DNA of 64,000 nt from Candolleomyces eurysporus (Eukaryota; Basidiomycota; Agaricomycetes; Agaricales; Psathyrellaceae): positions 46,565 through 110,564 of the forward strand of contig JANBPK010000933.1 of the NCBI GenBank assembly GCA_027579435.1. The letters are read 5' to 3'. The position numbers and the translations under genes are program-made. The notes below the pieces were generated by a model. It worked only from the letters and a program-made list of their open reading frames with translations. It ran no database searches and was not told where the DNA came from. Below are positions 24,001-35,982 of this stretch, piece after piece (positions within the stretch are counted from its first letter, which is position 1; every line of letters begins with the position of its first letter).

Positions 24001-24200
24001 CAAGCGGGAACAACCTACCGAGACGGGACCCGAGGCTCAAATGAGCTGCGATCCGTGGTTGGGGATGTCCTGCTTGACTTCCGTGCACCTGGCCAAAAAG
24101 ATGGAAGATGGTTGAGACTTCGACACACGCAATATGAAGAAACCCCGCTCTTCCAGTCAGCGACAGATGCCGAAAGTTTACCGCAGGCTCTGATCTGAAG
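21010..24200. repeat. Degenerate tandem-repeat block with GGAAG/CTTCC motifs
   Basis: About 3.2 kb made of diverged copies of a unit of roughly 65-76 bp in which GGAAG and CTTCC alternate (minus-strand order: TGGAAGT, CCTTCC, TGGAAGG, CCTTC). Higher-order variants recur at irregular intervals, for example the CACCTGGAAGG...AAAGCACCA type at 21467, 22027, 22428, 23029 and 23291. On the minus strand the unit reads as a loose protein repeat (LEVPKTFQ, CALEGPFAFQ) in shifting frames, and splice-like GTGAGTT sequences recur. No single frame stays open for long, so coding use is not supported today. Confidence 0.75.
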
Positions 24201-24306
24201 TTCAGCTCAACTGTAAATCAAATCTTTCACTCAAATCAATGCAGAAGAGAATGCGGATTGACAGTAATACAGAATACAGCACAAGCACGCGAACACATTG
24301 GAAACA

Positions 24307-25668
24307 TCACTCGGTATCAGAAAAAAGATGACGATCCTCGTCAAAGGCGACAGGGGATCGAACGGGATGCTCGATGTCACTGTCGCTCTCATGCACACCC
24401 GGCTGTTCCTCCGTGTCCGAAATCTCCTTGTACTCGAGAACCTTCTTCCGCGCCTTCCCTGTTGATTTGGATCCACCCTCAACGCTATCCTTCGACTGGG
24501 AATCCTCGATTTTCTGCTCGATCCTGCCAATCACTCGCCTCAAGCGATCAGCCTGCGTGATGTGTCTGTGATTGCTATCAAAGCGGTACAGACAATTGAG
24601 ACTCAGATCGAGGGAGGTGAGAGACGCACAAAGATATGCACGATCTCTAGGCTTCATCGGCTTGCCGTACCCTTCTGAAGCTTCTGTTGTCGGCGACACC
24701 AGCTTGGTCCGTTTCCAGAAGTAGAATTCCATTAGAACTTCGTCGAAATCGCACCCGCAGTGTAGTCTTCGAACCCCCTTCTCGACTGGGAAGAACTCGA
24801 GAACTCTCGCTAGCGTGAAGTTGGGGTTGAAGGAGGTCGGACTCGGAACCTTTGGCCGACCCTCACTGTCCACTCGAGGTCGGTCAAGGTAGGAGGGATG
24901 TCGAAGAGGTTTCTTCACAGGCTCGAAGGGAACACCGGTGAATTTTTGCTGACTCTTGGGCTTGGGGTGAGCATCGTTGAGCTTTGACCTGTGATCGTAG
25001 ACGGTGTGGAAGTGGCAGACCGTGCGACCGTTGGTGATGATGAAAACAGATGCCGCCAGTTTTTGTGAATAAGACCCGGCTGCAGTGAGCACCGGTTGAC
25101 CACGGCGGATCCAAGTGCGAGTCGAGTTTGATAGCGGTACGTTGTACGTGCGATGTTGCCGCAATTCATCATTGGCTTCCCCTGCAGGCAAAGATTAACT
25201 AAAGTAGTTAGAATTGTAAATCAATTGCGTACGATGGACCTCGGCCTTCTGCTCCACGTTAAGCTTGTTGTAGTCGCAGGGGAAGTGGGGTTTGACAGCC
25301 AACTTGTCATCATCGGTCTCACCGGAATCGCTGTCCGCTTCTGAGGCCTGTGTATGCCATCGTGCAGGTTTAGCACAGTACATGTAAGTATATCAAAAAA
25401 AACTCACCAATTTGAGCATCCCCTCCATCGTAGCTGGATCTTGAACTGAGCTGCCACTTTGAGGATCGGAGGCTGCGGCCGATTTTGAAGCTTTAATGGG
25501 CTTTTTGCTCTTTCCACGGGGCTTGGCTGGCTGAGCGCGACCCTTTCCCCGGCTTTTTTGAGTTTGCTGCAGAGGGACTTCGGGCGGGGCAGGAACGTTC
25601 ACGACAGGGGGCGGAGTTAGAGGAGGAGGGTTTTGTGGTACATCGACGATGGGAGACACCGAAATCAT
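24307..25668 (-). CDS. Unknown 416-residue protein, three exons
   Basis: Exons 25668-25408, 25347-25233 and 25181-24307 join with GT-AG introns of 60 and 51 nt into 1251 nt with no internal stop. The N-terminus is proline-rich then basic (KPRGKSKKPIKASKS), the second exon is acidic (SDSGETDDDK), the third has a predicted globular part (FNPNFTLARVLEFFPVEKG, CGCDFDEVLMEFYFWKRT) and an acidic tail. No domain was recognised. The start at 25668 overlaps the start proposed for the plus-strand CHAT gene at 25649, so one of the two ATG choices is probably wrong; the next in-frame Met of this gene is near the end of exon 1. Confidence 0.6.
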
Positions 25669-28564
25669 AGTTCAACCTGCCCCTCCACTCGACAGCGCGC
25701 TCGGGGACAGTATCACCATTGGGCTCATTCTGAAGGTCAGCAAATTGGAAGCTGAGCTTGTCCATGGGGCCGAAAACTCGGAGATTTCTCGTCTGGACGA
25801 CCTAATCACCTCTCAAATTACGAAGAATCAGGATCTTGCCCAGGATATCCTTCTCAGCACGACACTCGCTGTGTTAGCGTCCACAGTTACCACCGGTCCT
25901 CACGAGCCATCACGCCCATTTGTTTTGTGTAGGGTTGGGAAAGCATTTGTCAACATCTGGAAGAGGACCCGGCAATTGCAGCACCTTAATCAGGCAGTGG
26001 ACAATCTCCAGGAAGGGGTAGCCACGCTCTCTAGTGAGCCTCGCGCTTGGATGCTGTCTTCGCTGTCTTCCACCCTGATAATTTGCTACAAGCTCCTCAA
26101 CAATCGCGCCGACCTTTATGGGGCCATATCAATTCTCCGGAAGGAACTGAAGATAAAGGAAACAGCTCGAGACGCCGCGAAGCTCCTGTGTCTGCTGTTC
26201 CAACATTTGTTTAAGATTTCCACAGACCTCTCCTGGCTCCGAGTCGTTGAGGCGGTAAATACCGCCCAACTGGGGCTGAAGTCAAGTACAGCCGACCCAC
26301 GCTCCCTTTTCGACGCACTGGAAGGGGTCTCAAGAGCTATTTCGAAACTCTCACCTCATCTTAATACCGACAAGTCGAAGCTTCTACAGGACTAGCGACT
26401 TCAATTTGGGAACAATATACGAAACCCGATTCAAGCAATCGTGTCAACTTCAGGATATTCAGAACGCCATCGTCTCTTTCCAAAAGGCTTTGGAGCACTG
26501 CACGCCGGACCGAGCTGTATATCCGAGCATCTTCGGTGCCATCGGAGAGGCATTTCGGCTGCAATGGACCGTTACTGACAAGATGTCCGACCCAGAGGAG
26601 GCAATCCGTCATGGGGAGAAGGCGCTCGCGCTCGTGTCCAGCTCGGACGACAGGAAACGATCGGCATATATGTCCGCCCTTGGAAAACCATACGCAGCCC
26701 TCCTAACCACCTCCCCTACAATGGAAGTCCCCATCTAGATCGCGCCATTGGTTTGTTTTCTTCAGCCGCGTTAGAAACAGCCCATACCCCGCATTCTCGC
26801 CTTGTTGATGCAGCGATATGGGCCCAACTTGAATTACATCGCCCCACCCTATCACCCGATTCACTATTAGAGGCCTTCGCCACAACCGTCAATCTCGTCA
26901 CCGTCGTTGCAGGGATGTAATACACTGTAAAGCGTCGCTACGACTACCTATCCAAACGCTCCCACCGGGTTTTGACTGCTGCGACGGCAGCGATCAGCGT
27001 CGGTCGATTTGACAAGGCGCTGGAATGGCTTGAGCAGGGACGGGGTCTCGTCTGGACTCAGCTGCACGGCCTTCGCACCCCTTTGGAGGCGTTGCGCAGC
27101 TGCAATCCTCAGCTGGCTGAGGCATACCAAGATGTGTCGAGAAGGCTGGAATCCGCTAGTGTCCAGGGGATGATGTCACCGCCAGAACGCCTCAAGATGA
27201 CACTCGACCAAAGGATGTCGTTGAACGAACAAACCGCTGCACACATCAAAGCGGCAAGAGAGCATGAAGATCTGCTGAAGACTATTCGGTCAACTGTCCC
27301 TGGATTCGAGAACTTCCTTCTGCCGCGTCCATCCGCTGCCTGGTTCGACCACCTCCCAGATTCTGGGTCGGTGGTTGTCATCAGCGTCCACGAAAATCTG
27401 TGTAGTGCCCTTGTTCTTATGGCGGGTACCGACGCGCCACTTCACATTCCCCTTCCAGGCTTCTCGCTCACGCAGGCGGAGGCGCTCCGTGACCTTGTGC
27501 AAACTTCTCTCGATGCATGGGGCCTCCGCATGCGCGGAGATGGAGTCAACGAATCTGGGTCGTCCAATGACCGAGCGATCAAACCTGCGTCTGCAATACG
27601 CAAGGTCCCTATTATCGCCTCACCTATCGAGACCGCCTTGCGCCAGCTGTGGGTAAATGTCGTCAAACCCATACTCAAGAAACTGGGACTATCGGTGAGT
27701 ACAGCTTGTGTGCCTTCCTTCGGCCCGATAACTTAAATATGATTGCAGAAATGTGGAGATGCCCAGCCTAGGATTTGGTGGTGCCCCACAGGCCCGTTGA
27801 CGTTCCTACGTTTGCGTGCAGCGGGTGTATATCGTGGACCGAATGCGGAAGCGCTTTCCGACTATGCTGTCCCGTCCTATATTCCTACAGTCGCTGTCCT
27901 CGCTGAGGGTCTGGAAAGCCTTCGAAAGATCCCTGCAGACGAATTGGAGCTCATGATGGTCTGTGTGGCGGGTACAGGACGATCTCACATCCCAGGGACA
28001 CTGAAGGAGATCAACTGCGTTAATGAGCAAATCAAGGATTCCGATATCCGAACTTCGAGGGTGGAAGAGAAGGAGGCGACTATCAAAGCTGTGTTGGAAG
28101 GTATCGAGAGATATAGCTGCGTTCACTTTGCCTGCCATGGCGCTCAAAATGCGGAAGACCCCTTACGCAGTGCTTTTCTGCTTGGTGACGGTAGGCTCGA
28201 ACTGTCCACAATCATCAAGTCGAACTTGAAGTCGGCGGACTTGGCTTTCTTGTCAGCTTGCCAGACGAGTACGGGCGACCCAAAGCTGAGTGAAGAAGCT
28301 GTACATCTTGCAGCTGGCGTGCTCGCAGCGGGGTATCGAGGCGTGGTGGGGACGATGTGGCCGATCCAGGACCGGTATGCACCAGAAGTTGCAGACGATT
28401 TTTACAAGAATATTTTATCCTACGGTGCAGATGGACGGAAGATAATCGACGGAGCACGCGCGGCGTACGCCCTTGATCGCGCTGTAAAGAGGTTGCGAGA
28501 CAAAATTGGTGTTTCCGAGGCAGCGCTACTGGCTTGGCTTCCTTATGTTCATTTCGGTCTCTGA
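25649..28564 (+). pseudogene. TPR-CHAT protein (caspase-like), broken
   Basis: The N-terminal two thirds form helical tetratricopeptide-like repeats (for example DIQNAIVSFQKALEHC, LDRAIGLFSSAALE, FDKALEWLEQGR). The C-terminal 270 residues are a CHAT domain (caspase HetF associated with TPRs): the catalytic His lies in VHFACHG near 28121-28142 and the catalytic Cys in FLSACQTSTGD near 28247-28272. CHAT proteins are caspase-fold peptidases; the family is expanded in agaricomycetes, with unknown substrates. A 54 nt intron (27695-27748) keeps frame. Lesions: frameshifts near 26390 and 26720 and a TAA at about 26920 inside otherwise continuous similarity. The catalytic half (26972-28564) remains open. 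If the lesions were sequencing errors it would be a normal gene. Confidence 0.82.
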
Positions 28565-29186
28565 TTTTCAATTTCAATCTTGTTCTGCGTTATAGGTGCG
28601 ATAGATTTTTGAATCAACATAATGACGAGAAACTGTGGCGTCGAATAGCGGGCAGCTTTGCTCTCTGTTGAGTTGAGCTATGCGATGCCCAACCCGATCG
28701 CGTCAGGAAGGATTCAAGGTCGAGCACCTTGTCAGCCCGGTAATTGAAAACCATCGGTTGCCCACTTCGAGTTATGTGCATGAATAAATAATGCAAACAT
28801 GTGATTATACAATGCATGGATTACTCAAGAACTACTCGACAGACGTATTACTGACTCTCTCACTATTATACTTCGTTCATTACGAGCCACAAAAACAAAA
28901 AAAAAATAAGAGAATTCCTTCACCATTGCTCTAGGATATTTCACTCGAGCCTACAGGGATCACCCGTACAATTACCTTCTCTTTGTGCAGCACAATCCCA
29001 GCATCAGGTGGAGAATGACGAGGATCTGGCGACCAACGACATATCCGCCTGCCCAGTGGGTTTGCGATCAATTTCATGCACCAGGCGCATATTCATACAT
29101 ACATACATACATTACATACTATCCCAATATCCGCATAGCGGAGCGGACCTCATAGTAAAAATCGCAGGCGTACAGCATGTTCCTCT
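28565..29186. other. Intergenic spacer
   Basis: 3' flanks of two converging genes; nothing recognisable except a short CATA microsatellite at 29094-29110. Confidence 0.5.
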
Positions 29187-30964
29187 TCACCAACTCCGTG
29201 AGAAGGGATGTGGGTCTCGTCCCGGTCCTGGACTGCAGTGTGATTTCATGGGGACGCCCGGTGGTAATTGAAAGTCGTTGTGTTCGTTGGAGTGGGAGTG
29301 GTACTCAAATTTCAAAGCTCTTGTTGAGGTATCCTTACCTCCCAGCGCGCTAGTTTCACTGCCTGCCGCTTGAGCTTCGGCCCATGACCGCAAATGAAGG
29401 AGCATTCGCGTGGAGAGGATCGCGTGGATATATGCTTCCGGTCTAACAGACAGATGCCAGTCGCGTGAGCGAAGTAAAGACGCAGCGTGAGGCAGGGAGG
29501 ATACGTACAGCGCAAGGAGGAGCTTCAACNGGGGGGTTCTAGAGGGCGGATAGAAATAGAAAGGTTAGAGGGCTCAAGTGAGGAGGGGGCAGTGGTGGAG
29601 TATTAAGGACAAACCTTGGCTCCTAAGATCACGCCGAGGTTTGCGCAAGCCAATGCTACTCCCCATTAAGTATTTCTTTGTCTGATATGACGACTGAAAG
29701 GACTCACCAGATAAGCAAGCAAAGTAAACAAGCCCATCCCGATAAATAATGGATACCAAACTGGAAGTCTTGAGGTTTCCGTATTTTCGAAACATGACAT
29801 AGAGCATTGAAAGCATTACGACTATTAGTGAGTCAAAGCCACGAGAATGTCAACAGAGGGCTCAGCAGAAAAATGGGAAGCAACGAACGGGTGATACTGC
29901 AGAGCAGGAGCGAGAAGACTACGCCCAGGAGCTTCATGTTCGCAGCTGCCGGGATACACCCAATGTTTTGCATCGGAAGGTCCACGACTGTCACAAACCG
30001 GAAATGGGTTACATTCAGCCTCTTGGAACGAAGATAAAAAGGCGACAGTGCTTGACGTACATTTAACACTCTGCAGCCACCGCGTGAAAACGATGAGTTC
30101 GGAAATGTGGATGCCCTGGCATCGAACATTAAATTATTACTTCCTCCAGCGAGAAGAGGGTCAACGACGACACTGACAAAGAATTGGAACAGGAGGAATG
30201 CAAGCAATTTCTTGTCTTTTCCAGAGAAGGCATATACTCGGATAAGCAAAATGGCTAAACGTGATCATGAGGTGAGTCAATTAATATAGAGATCTTGGAT
30301 TTTCAGACACACTTTCGGATGCAATGACTGCGAGCTTCGTTGATACTGCGAACAGAGATTGATTTCATCAGTAGTGCTCCTCTTGCTGAGATATGGACTC
30401 ACTAGCGATACGATCAAAGGCAGCATGGCATTGTGCAGCCGAGAGATTCGTTGGCAAGGTGTCTACAGAAGACTTGATGGTCGAAGGAGTTTGCCGAAAG
30501 ACGCGAGCCACACTTACAAGTCATCGCGAAGGCTCCGTGAATGAGGATGTAGTAGCGGAGTGAGAAGAACAGGACTTTGGGTAGGCTTATTGGCGTTGGC
30601 CACATCAAACGAACCTGTGAAGAAAGGTCAATGTTGAGATTATTGCAGGGGATTACATGCATTTTACCTCGTCCGGGAAAGTGTGCACAAAGTCAGCAAT
30701 CTAAGTGATAATGATTGAGCGCTCGCGACTCTGATCATTGCGTGCAAAGCCCTTACGACGAGCGCGAAGCCGCTAACTCCCTGTTATCGTATTAGTAGAA
30801 ATTGCGGTTGTTTCTCTTCTTAACACGGACCAGATACTATTGTAGCTCAAGTTTACTTTGAATGTCGACTGGATGAGTACGAAGCGAAGACTCACGGTTA
30901 CATATTTAGTCGAAGTATATGCTTCAACTATAGCGTTGTAAATGACCTCTTGGGGTGTGGCCAT
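29187..30964 (-). CDS. DUF6533-type multi-spanning membrane protein (gene A)
   Basis: Thirteen exons: 30964-30896, 30780-30757, 30700-30668, 30614-30518, 30462-30403, 30345-30313, 30254-30178, 30115-30061, 29987-29889, 29821-29708, 29655-29615, 29538-29509 and 29442-29187. The N-terminal block (YVT...FPDEVRLMW...LPKVLFFSLRYY) is the DUF6533 signature; hydrophobic helices follow (LLAFLLFQFF, LLGVVFSLLLCS, VVMLSMLYVMF), giving about seven membrane spans as in this large basidiomycete family of unknown function. Exon 12 contains an N at 29530; leaving it out gives 29 nt, the same as in gene C, and restores the frame (328 residues). The cytoplasmic tail begins with PEAYIHAILSTRMLLHLRSW, shared with genes B and C. 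Confidence 0.8.
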
Positions 30965-31679
30965 ACCTCAACTGTGCAGTTTCAAGGCTACAGAAAGGAC
31001 TCTCGGGCCTACGAGACGAGCACAAGGACTTATGCTTGCTGAGAGCGTCGATCGATACGATTGAGAAGAGAGGAGGATGAGAAAACGAACTGATGGGGAG
31101 GAAAGAGACCATATGTTATTGCGAGTGCAAGAACCACATATGGTGATCAACAAATCGAAGCGAAGTGGAGCGGTTCCCAACTCTCTATGCCGAGGCGGCC
31201 GACTCTATGTGTGTAGAACCTGGGTGCCTCTGTCCATAACGGGTGGTCCGGCTGCCAAATATAGGGCAGTGATGCCCCGCACACTCAGGAATCTGTGAAT
31301 GCCGGTCACCATCATCAGAGAAGGCGCCGAGTGTGGTGCCGTCTGTTGGTGTTCATAGCTCTCCAAGGATAGAAGGCACCCATGGAAAACCTAAGCACCT
31401 AACACCCCTTTCAATGGCGACTGCCGCCGTCGAGTCTTTTCTATTACTAGCATTGGCGGTGCGGTTGAATAAAGTGTACTCCACACCTCTGGTCCATTGC
31501 AGATCGTGAACGACGCTGGACTGCGCTTTATGTATCTGGAAAATTGATCACTCCTCAGGCACCGAAGTTTGCGGAGCTAGTTGCACGCCATCGGCACCGT
31601 GGACGTCCGATAGACAAATTATACCGATGCCAATAACATGATAGCGCTAATAATCTAAGTACATACATAGTTCTAAAGG
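30965..31679. other. Intergenic spacer
   Basis: Upstream of gene A and downstream of the protease gene; no supported gene. Short frames here lack splice or family support. Confidence 0.5.
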
Positions 31680-34600
31680 CTAAGCCAAATTGTCCTGTTC
31701 CTCACTAGCACGTATCCGCGCAGGTCCATCGACAGAGAGAGGCGTTTTAGGTGGTAGGGTTGTCAGTTTACTCTTCGTCGGCGAAGAATTCGACATTGGA
31801 GTGGAGTTCGTTGATGACGACTGTAGGGGCGAAGATACAGGCGAAGCCGGACCCTCCGACGTCTTCCCTTTCTTCTTCTTTGATTTCTTTGACGGCGTCG
31901 TCGGTGGTGAAGGGGACAACGAGGGCTCAGACGCACCGAGTACCTCGACCCTGAACGAGGATTCTCCGTCTTCGTGAATAACAGTCCCGTTCATGTTCCC
32001 TGCTCTCAAAGCAATCGTGGAAGGCGCTGGTGACCCAGAAGTTGAGGACGATGATGGTGGTTGGACACTCGAACTCCTCCCCCGCCCAGCATTCACACTC
32101 CTCACGATCCTCGCACCAAACACCTGCGACGAACCCAACCCAGAGCCCGTCATCATACTGCCTGTAAGACTCCTCGACAGGCCGTTGCCCATAATCAAGC
32201 TCTCCTTTTCTTTCCCCTTCGTTGACGTCGATTTGCCAATGTGTATTGACGAGGAAGGTGCTTTCGCTGCCTGCGACGTCGACGAGGACGATGAAGGGGC
32301 GGGCGACGTTGCTAATGACGAAGCCAGCGACAGCGAAGACGAAGAAGCCAAAGACGGCGACTTCTCCCTAATCCCAACCCCAACCTCGCTAACCAAACTC
32401 CCCACACTCCCATTCAACATCAACGTCCTCATCTGCGGTTTCAGCGTTTCCTCAGACGCACCCACTGCAATTCCATTAGCCCCACTCATACTCGAGGCGC
32501 CAGCAGCCTGAGACTGATACACCCCCCTCCGATCGTGCACCGCCAACTCGTAGTAGAGCATGAACACCGAAGAGGAGCCTTCAGCCAGGACAGTCTCGAT
32601 CCCGCACTCCCGGACAGAGTCGTCGCTTATCCGCAGCCACCCTGTCCCCGGCCTGCTATACGAGGGTGTATCCGCGAACGTATACTGCGGCTCCAAGTCC
32701 TCTTCCTCCTCTGCTGCACCATCAATGGCAGTGTCCGCCCGCTTCCCGTCCTCCCCTGTAGAATCGGGTGCAGAAAGCTCGTCGCCAACCTGGTTCGGCA
32801 ACGACGTAGCAGATAACGACGCAGCGTACAACGGGTCCACCAACTTTGGGTTCTCCAAACCCCACACGCTCTCCCCGTCCTTCCCATCATCGTCGTCGGA
32901 TAGAGGTCTCGGCTTCCTCCGGTATGAGATGTAATGGCCAAACGAGTGACTCCCGAAATGACACACGACGGCACTCAGCCTGTATATCGTCCTCTGGCCC
33001 CTTCCATCCTCTCCGTGATATAAACTCGGAGTCGGAGTCGTACTCCGCGACTTGGGCTTTCTGGAGGATGGAGGCGGAGGGGTGGATATGGCGGCAGTCG
33101 GGATGGTGGAGAGGTTCCCGGAGGTGGTGTACGCCGTCAAGTCGAGCACTTCGGGAAAGACAACTCGACAGTTATTTTTGGAGGCGTAGTGCCCATAGTG
33201 GATTGATCGGTTGAGGTGTAGAGCAAGGACGGGTGGAGGCTGGATACCATATCATACGATAGAATAAAAAAGAGAAGAGGACGGGAGAGGTTAGTATACA
33301 TACGATAAGAAATTCGAGAGCGACAACGTACCCTAGCAATCATAGCCTGCTTCGTCGACGCCGAACTGAACACCTTCTCCATTCTCACATCCTTCAAGTC
33401 GTCCTCAATCCTGCCCTCGTCCAAGGCTGCTTGCACCCTTGCTTCCATCTTCTTCACTTCCTTCAGTCTCTTCTTCTTCGACGCGGAGGGTTTGGCATCG
33501 GGTTTGTTCACTTCGGCAGTGAGAGTGGCAATATCGCGTTTGAGGCGGATGTGGGTTGCGACCATTGAACATTTTCGGCAGATACAGTCTTTAAGGATTT
33601 CAAGGCGGGTGTAGTCTTCAAGGCAGTCTTCTAAACGACAGGCAGCCTGTAGAAGCATACCACAATGGTCAGTAAAGCTATCCATACGAATGACGGAACG
33701 AGCGGAATGGAAGCGGAGAGCCGAGATACTCACCGCAAGCCTCGGTACGGTCAACTGCCAATTGTCAAACGCGAAATGCATGACCGCCTCTGTGTACCCA
33801 CAAATAACACAGCTCCTCCGATTCGCAGTCAACCCATCGAACACGCTCTTCCCGATGTCAATCGTCGCTTCCGGGGGTAAGGGACCCGCTGCCAGGGCAC
33901 CGAATCCTCGATCCCTGGCGCCCTCCTTGTCGACTGCGGCTATTTCGTTCTTTATGCATTCTGAGACGACTTGGAACAGCTCTTGAGCGTCTTGGTGTTC
34001 CCGGGAATAGAAGAGAGAGTTGGTTCGACCCTGGGTCTGCGAGCTGAGGACTTCGATTATGGCGAGAGGGCGGAGGGAGTGGTATGACGACCGAGGGGTG
34101 TTGAGTTCTGGGGTCGACGTAAGAATTGGGTGATAAAACAGGCACGAGGGTGCACGTACCACGGAAGAGGTCCTTCAGGGCGTCGACGACTGGTGTTGGT
34201 ACGTCGAGCGCTTCTGCTTTCGCGTGGATGGCGTCTATGTGGGGTTGGAGGTATGACAGCGAGGCGAGGGCCTACGAGACAATGAGAAAAGTGCACTATT
34301 ATCCTGAGGAGGAATGGGGCCTGACCTGGAGCGTCGAGTTCATGAAGCAGTAGGTGCCAGATATGTTGACGAGGCCGGGAAAGTATCCGTCGTCTTCGCC
34401 CAGTTTCAGCGAATCTTCTGCAACAAATGAGCCCACACGTCAATGGCAAGCAATGAACACACACACCATGAGATTTGGCAGAGCCATTCAAGGCCTTCAC
34501 CTGCTCAGCCCTCGTCCGCACCCCCTTCCGAATCTTCTTCCTCTCCTTCCCCGGCGACGACGGTGACGACATCGACCCCGACCGTCTCTTCGTCTTCCCC

Positions 34601-34857
34601 CTCCCCAGCTCCCCCAGCTCCGTCGAGCTCGAAGACGACGACGACCACGGCAGCAGCCACCGCAACGAAAGCCCAACGCTCATGATGACCGTTGAGGCAA
34701 AAGCCGAAACCGCGAGCAGAACCCTCTTGATGGTCGACGCCGCAAAGAATGAGAGTGTTGGCACAACAATTAGCACCACAAGCGGTGCTATTTGCCGGAA
34801 TATATCGCTGGAGACGAGCTGAACGAACCACGCGTGAAGCTCGTCCGGTACCTGCAT
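31680..34857 (-). CDS. Ubiquitin-specific protease with N-terminal membrane anchor
   Basis: Six exons: 34857-34467, 34417-34326, 34271-34160, 34107-33734, 33646-33332 and 33239-31680, giving 947 residues in one frame. Peptidase C19 (USP) signatures: Cys box PGLVNISGTYCFMNS with the nucleophile Cys154 (34349-34347), the HQDAQELF block, two Cys pairs (CVIC, CRKC) likely binding zinc, and the His box HSFGHYISY (His codon 32936-32934). Two hydrophobic helices at about residues 23-42 and 46-66 suggest an ER or mitochondrial outer membrane anchor, as in yeast Ubp1 and animal USP30. The 300-residue tail is low-complexity Ser/Pro. ATG 34857 was chosen over an upstream in-frame ATG (34974) because the latter lies inside the tRNA gene on the other strand. 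Confidence 0.88.
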
Positions 34858-34959
34858 CGGGGCACGGAGAGAAATGAGTCGTTGGCCTCTCGGTGACGGC
34901 ACAGGGTCTAGAGTATTCCGTGGCTGGGTCCTGGCCGCAGCTCCACGGCTGACACGTAT

Positions 34960-35055
34960 GGCTACCTGGCGCAATGGTAGCGCGTTTGGCTTCGATGGCT
35001 TAACGGCACCCGCATAGGCACCAAAAGGTTGCAGGTTCGAGTCCTGCGGTGGTCA
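34960..35055 (+). tRNA. tRNA-Arg(TCG) with 24 nt intron
   Basis: Acceptor stem GGCTACC with GGTGGTC (G-U pairs allowed), D stem GCGC/GCGC with loop AATGGTA, anticodon stem TTTGG/CCAAA, anticodon TCG at 34992-34994, intron 34996-35019 after position 37, variable loop AGGTT, T arm GCAGG-TTCGAGT-CCTGC, discriminator A at 35055. A T-run at 35057-35061 would stop RNA polymerase III. It reads CGA codons. Confidence 0.9.
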
Positions 35056-35982
35056 CTTTTTCCCAGGTTTATGCGTTGCCTCGTCGTTGGAGGGTAAAGC
35101 AGCAGAAGGAGAGAAAAAGACTCATTGAAAGGCAGAAAAAGGAAAAGAAACAGAAGAAAGAGGTAGCCGAGCCAAAGCAAACGCCGTGTCAAGGACTTGA
35201 ACAGCCTCTGCGTCCAGAATGGCCTTCTCTCATTCTCACCCTCATTCTCATCCTTGATCATCTTAATTACTACCGCAAACACCCTCTTCTATCGAATGTC
35301 TACAAAGCCAAAAGTTGATCTAGGCCATTGACGGCTTCACCTCTTTCATCTTCACATCCACATTCTTTGTCGAAGTAGTATTGGTGATTGAGTGGTGCCA
35401 AAAGCTACCAACCCCGCCATTTCGGCACAGGTGGAAGGTGGTGAGCAAAGGGATGTACGTCGGACTATATGACCTGCATTCGAGCTGTGTAGTGAAGAAA
35501 ATCAAACAAATATCAAGAGAGGCATAGCCTAGAGTTGTAGGCCTTCCAAATCCTTCACCTCACCGCTCGAGCATCAAGCTTCCACAGATCAAAATTGCCC
35601 CCTGTGCATCGAATTTGACGGCGCTGCTTCCGATTGACACCACTCTCTTCGGGCGCCTCGCCCATGCTCACACTCGTTGCAAGTGCTGGTTTTCCCGTCA
35701 TGCTTCTGCGGTTCTCCAAGACTTGTTGTTATCACATTGTTGCGGCATTTGTGTGGAAACACCGCATTGAGCAGTACACCTGGGTTTAGCTATGATGCCT
35801 CTCACATTCATGCCGTTCTTCATGATGAAGGGTTCTTCACCCCGTTGATCTGGTATGATTCTACAATCACCAGTGACGGCTTCGAGAGATATGAAGGAAA
35901 TATAAAAGAAAACATTGTCTACCTCCAGCCAAGATCAATCTTCCTTCAGTTGACGACGCCTCCGACTTGAAGCTCTTTCCTC
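35056..35982. other. Intergenic spacer
   Basis: After the tRNA terminator no gene is supported. An open frame at 35049-35318 starts inside the tRNA and is Lys/Gln-rich, without other support. Confidence 0.5.

Noticed and set aside
29094..29110. CATA microsatellite
   Set aside because: Ordinary short repeat without further interest.
31690..32511. Long plus-strand frames opposite the protease tail
   Set aside because: Antisense shadows of a Ser/Pro-rich coding exon.
34858..34974. Upstream in-frame ATG for the ubiquitin protease
   Set aside because: It lies inside the tRNA-Arg gene on the other strand; the ATG at 34857 gives a normal membrane-anchored start.
35049..35318. Lys/Gln-rich open frame after the tRNA
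   Set aside because: It begins inside the tRNA and has no splice, motif or paralog support.
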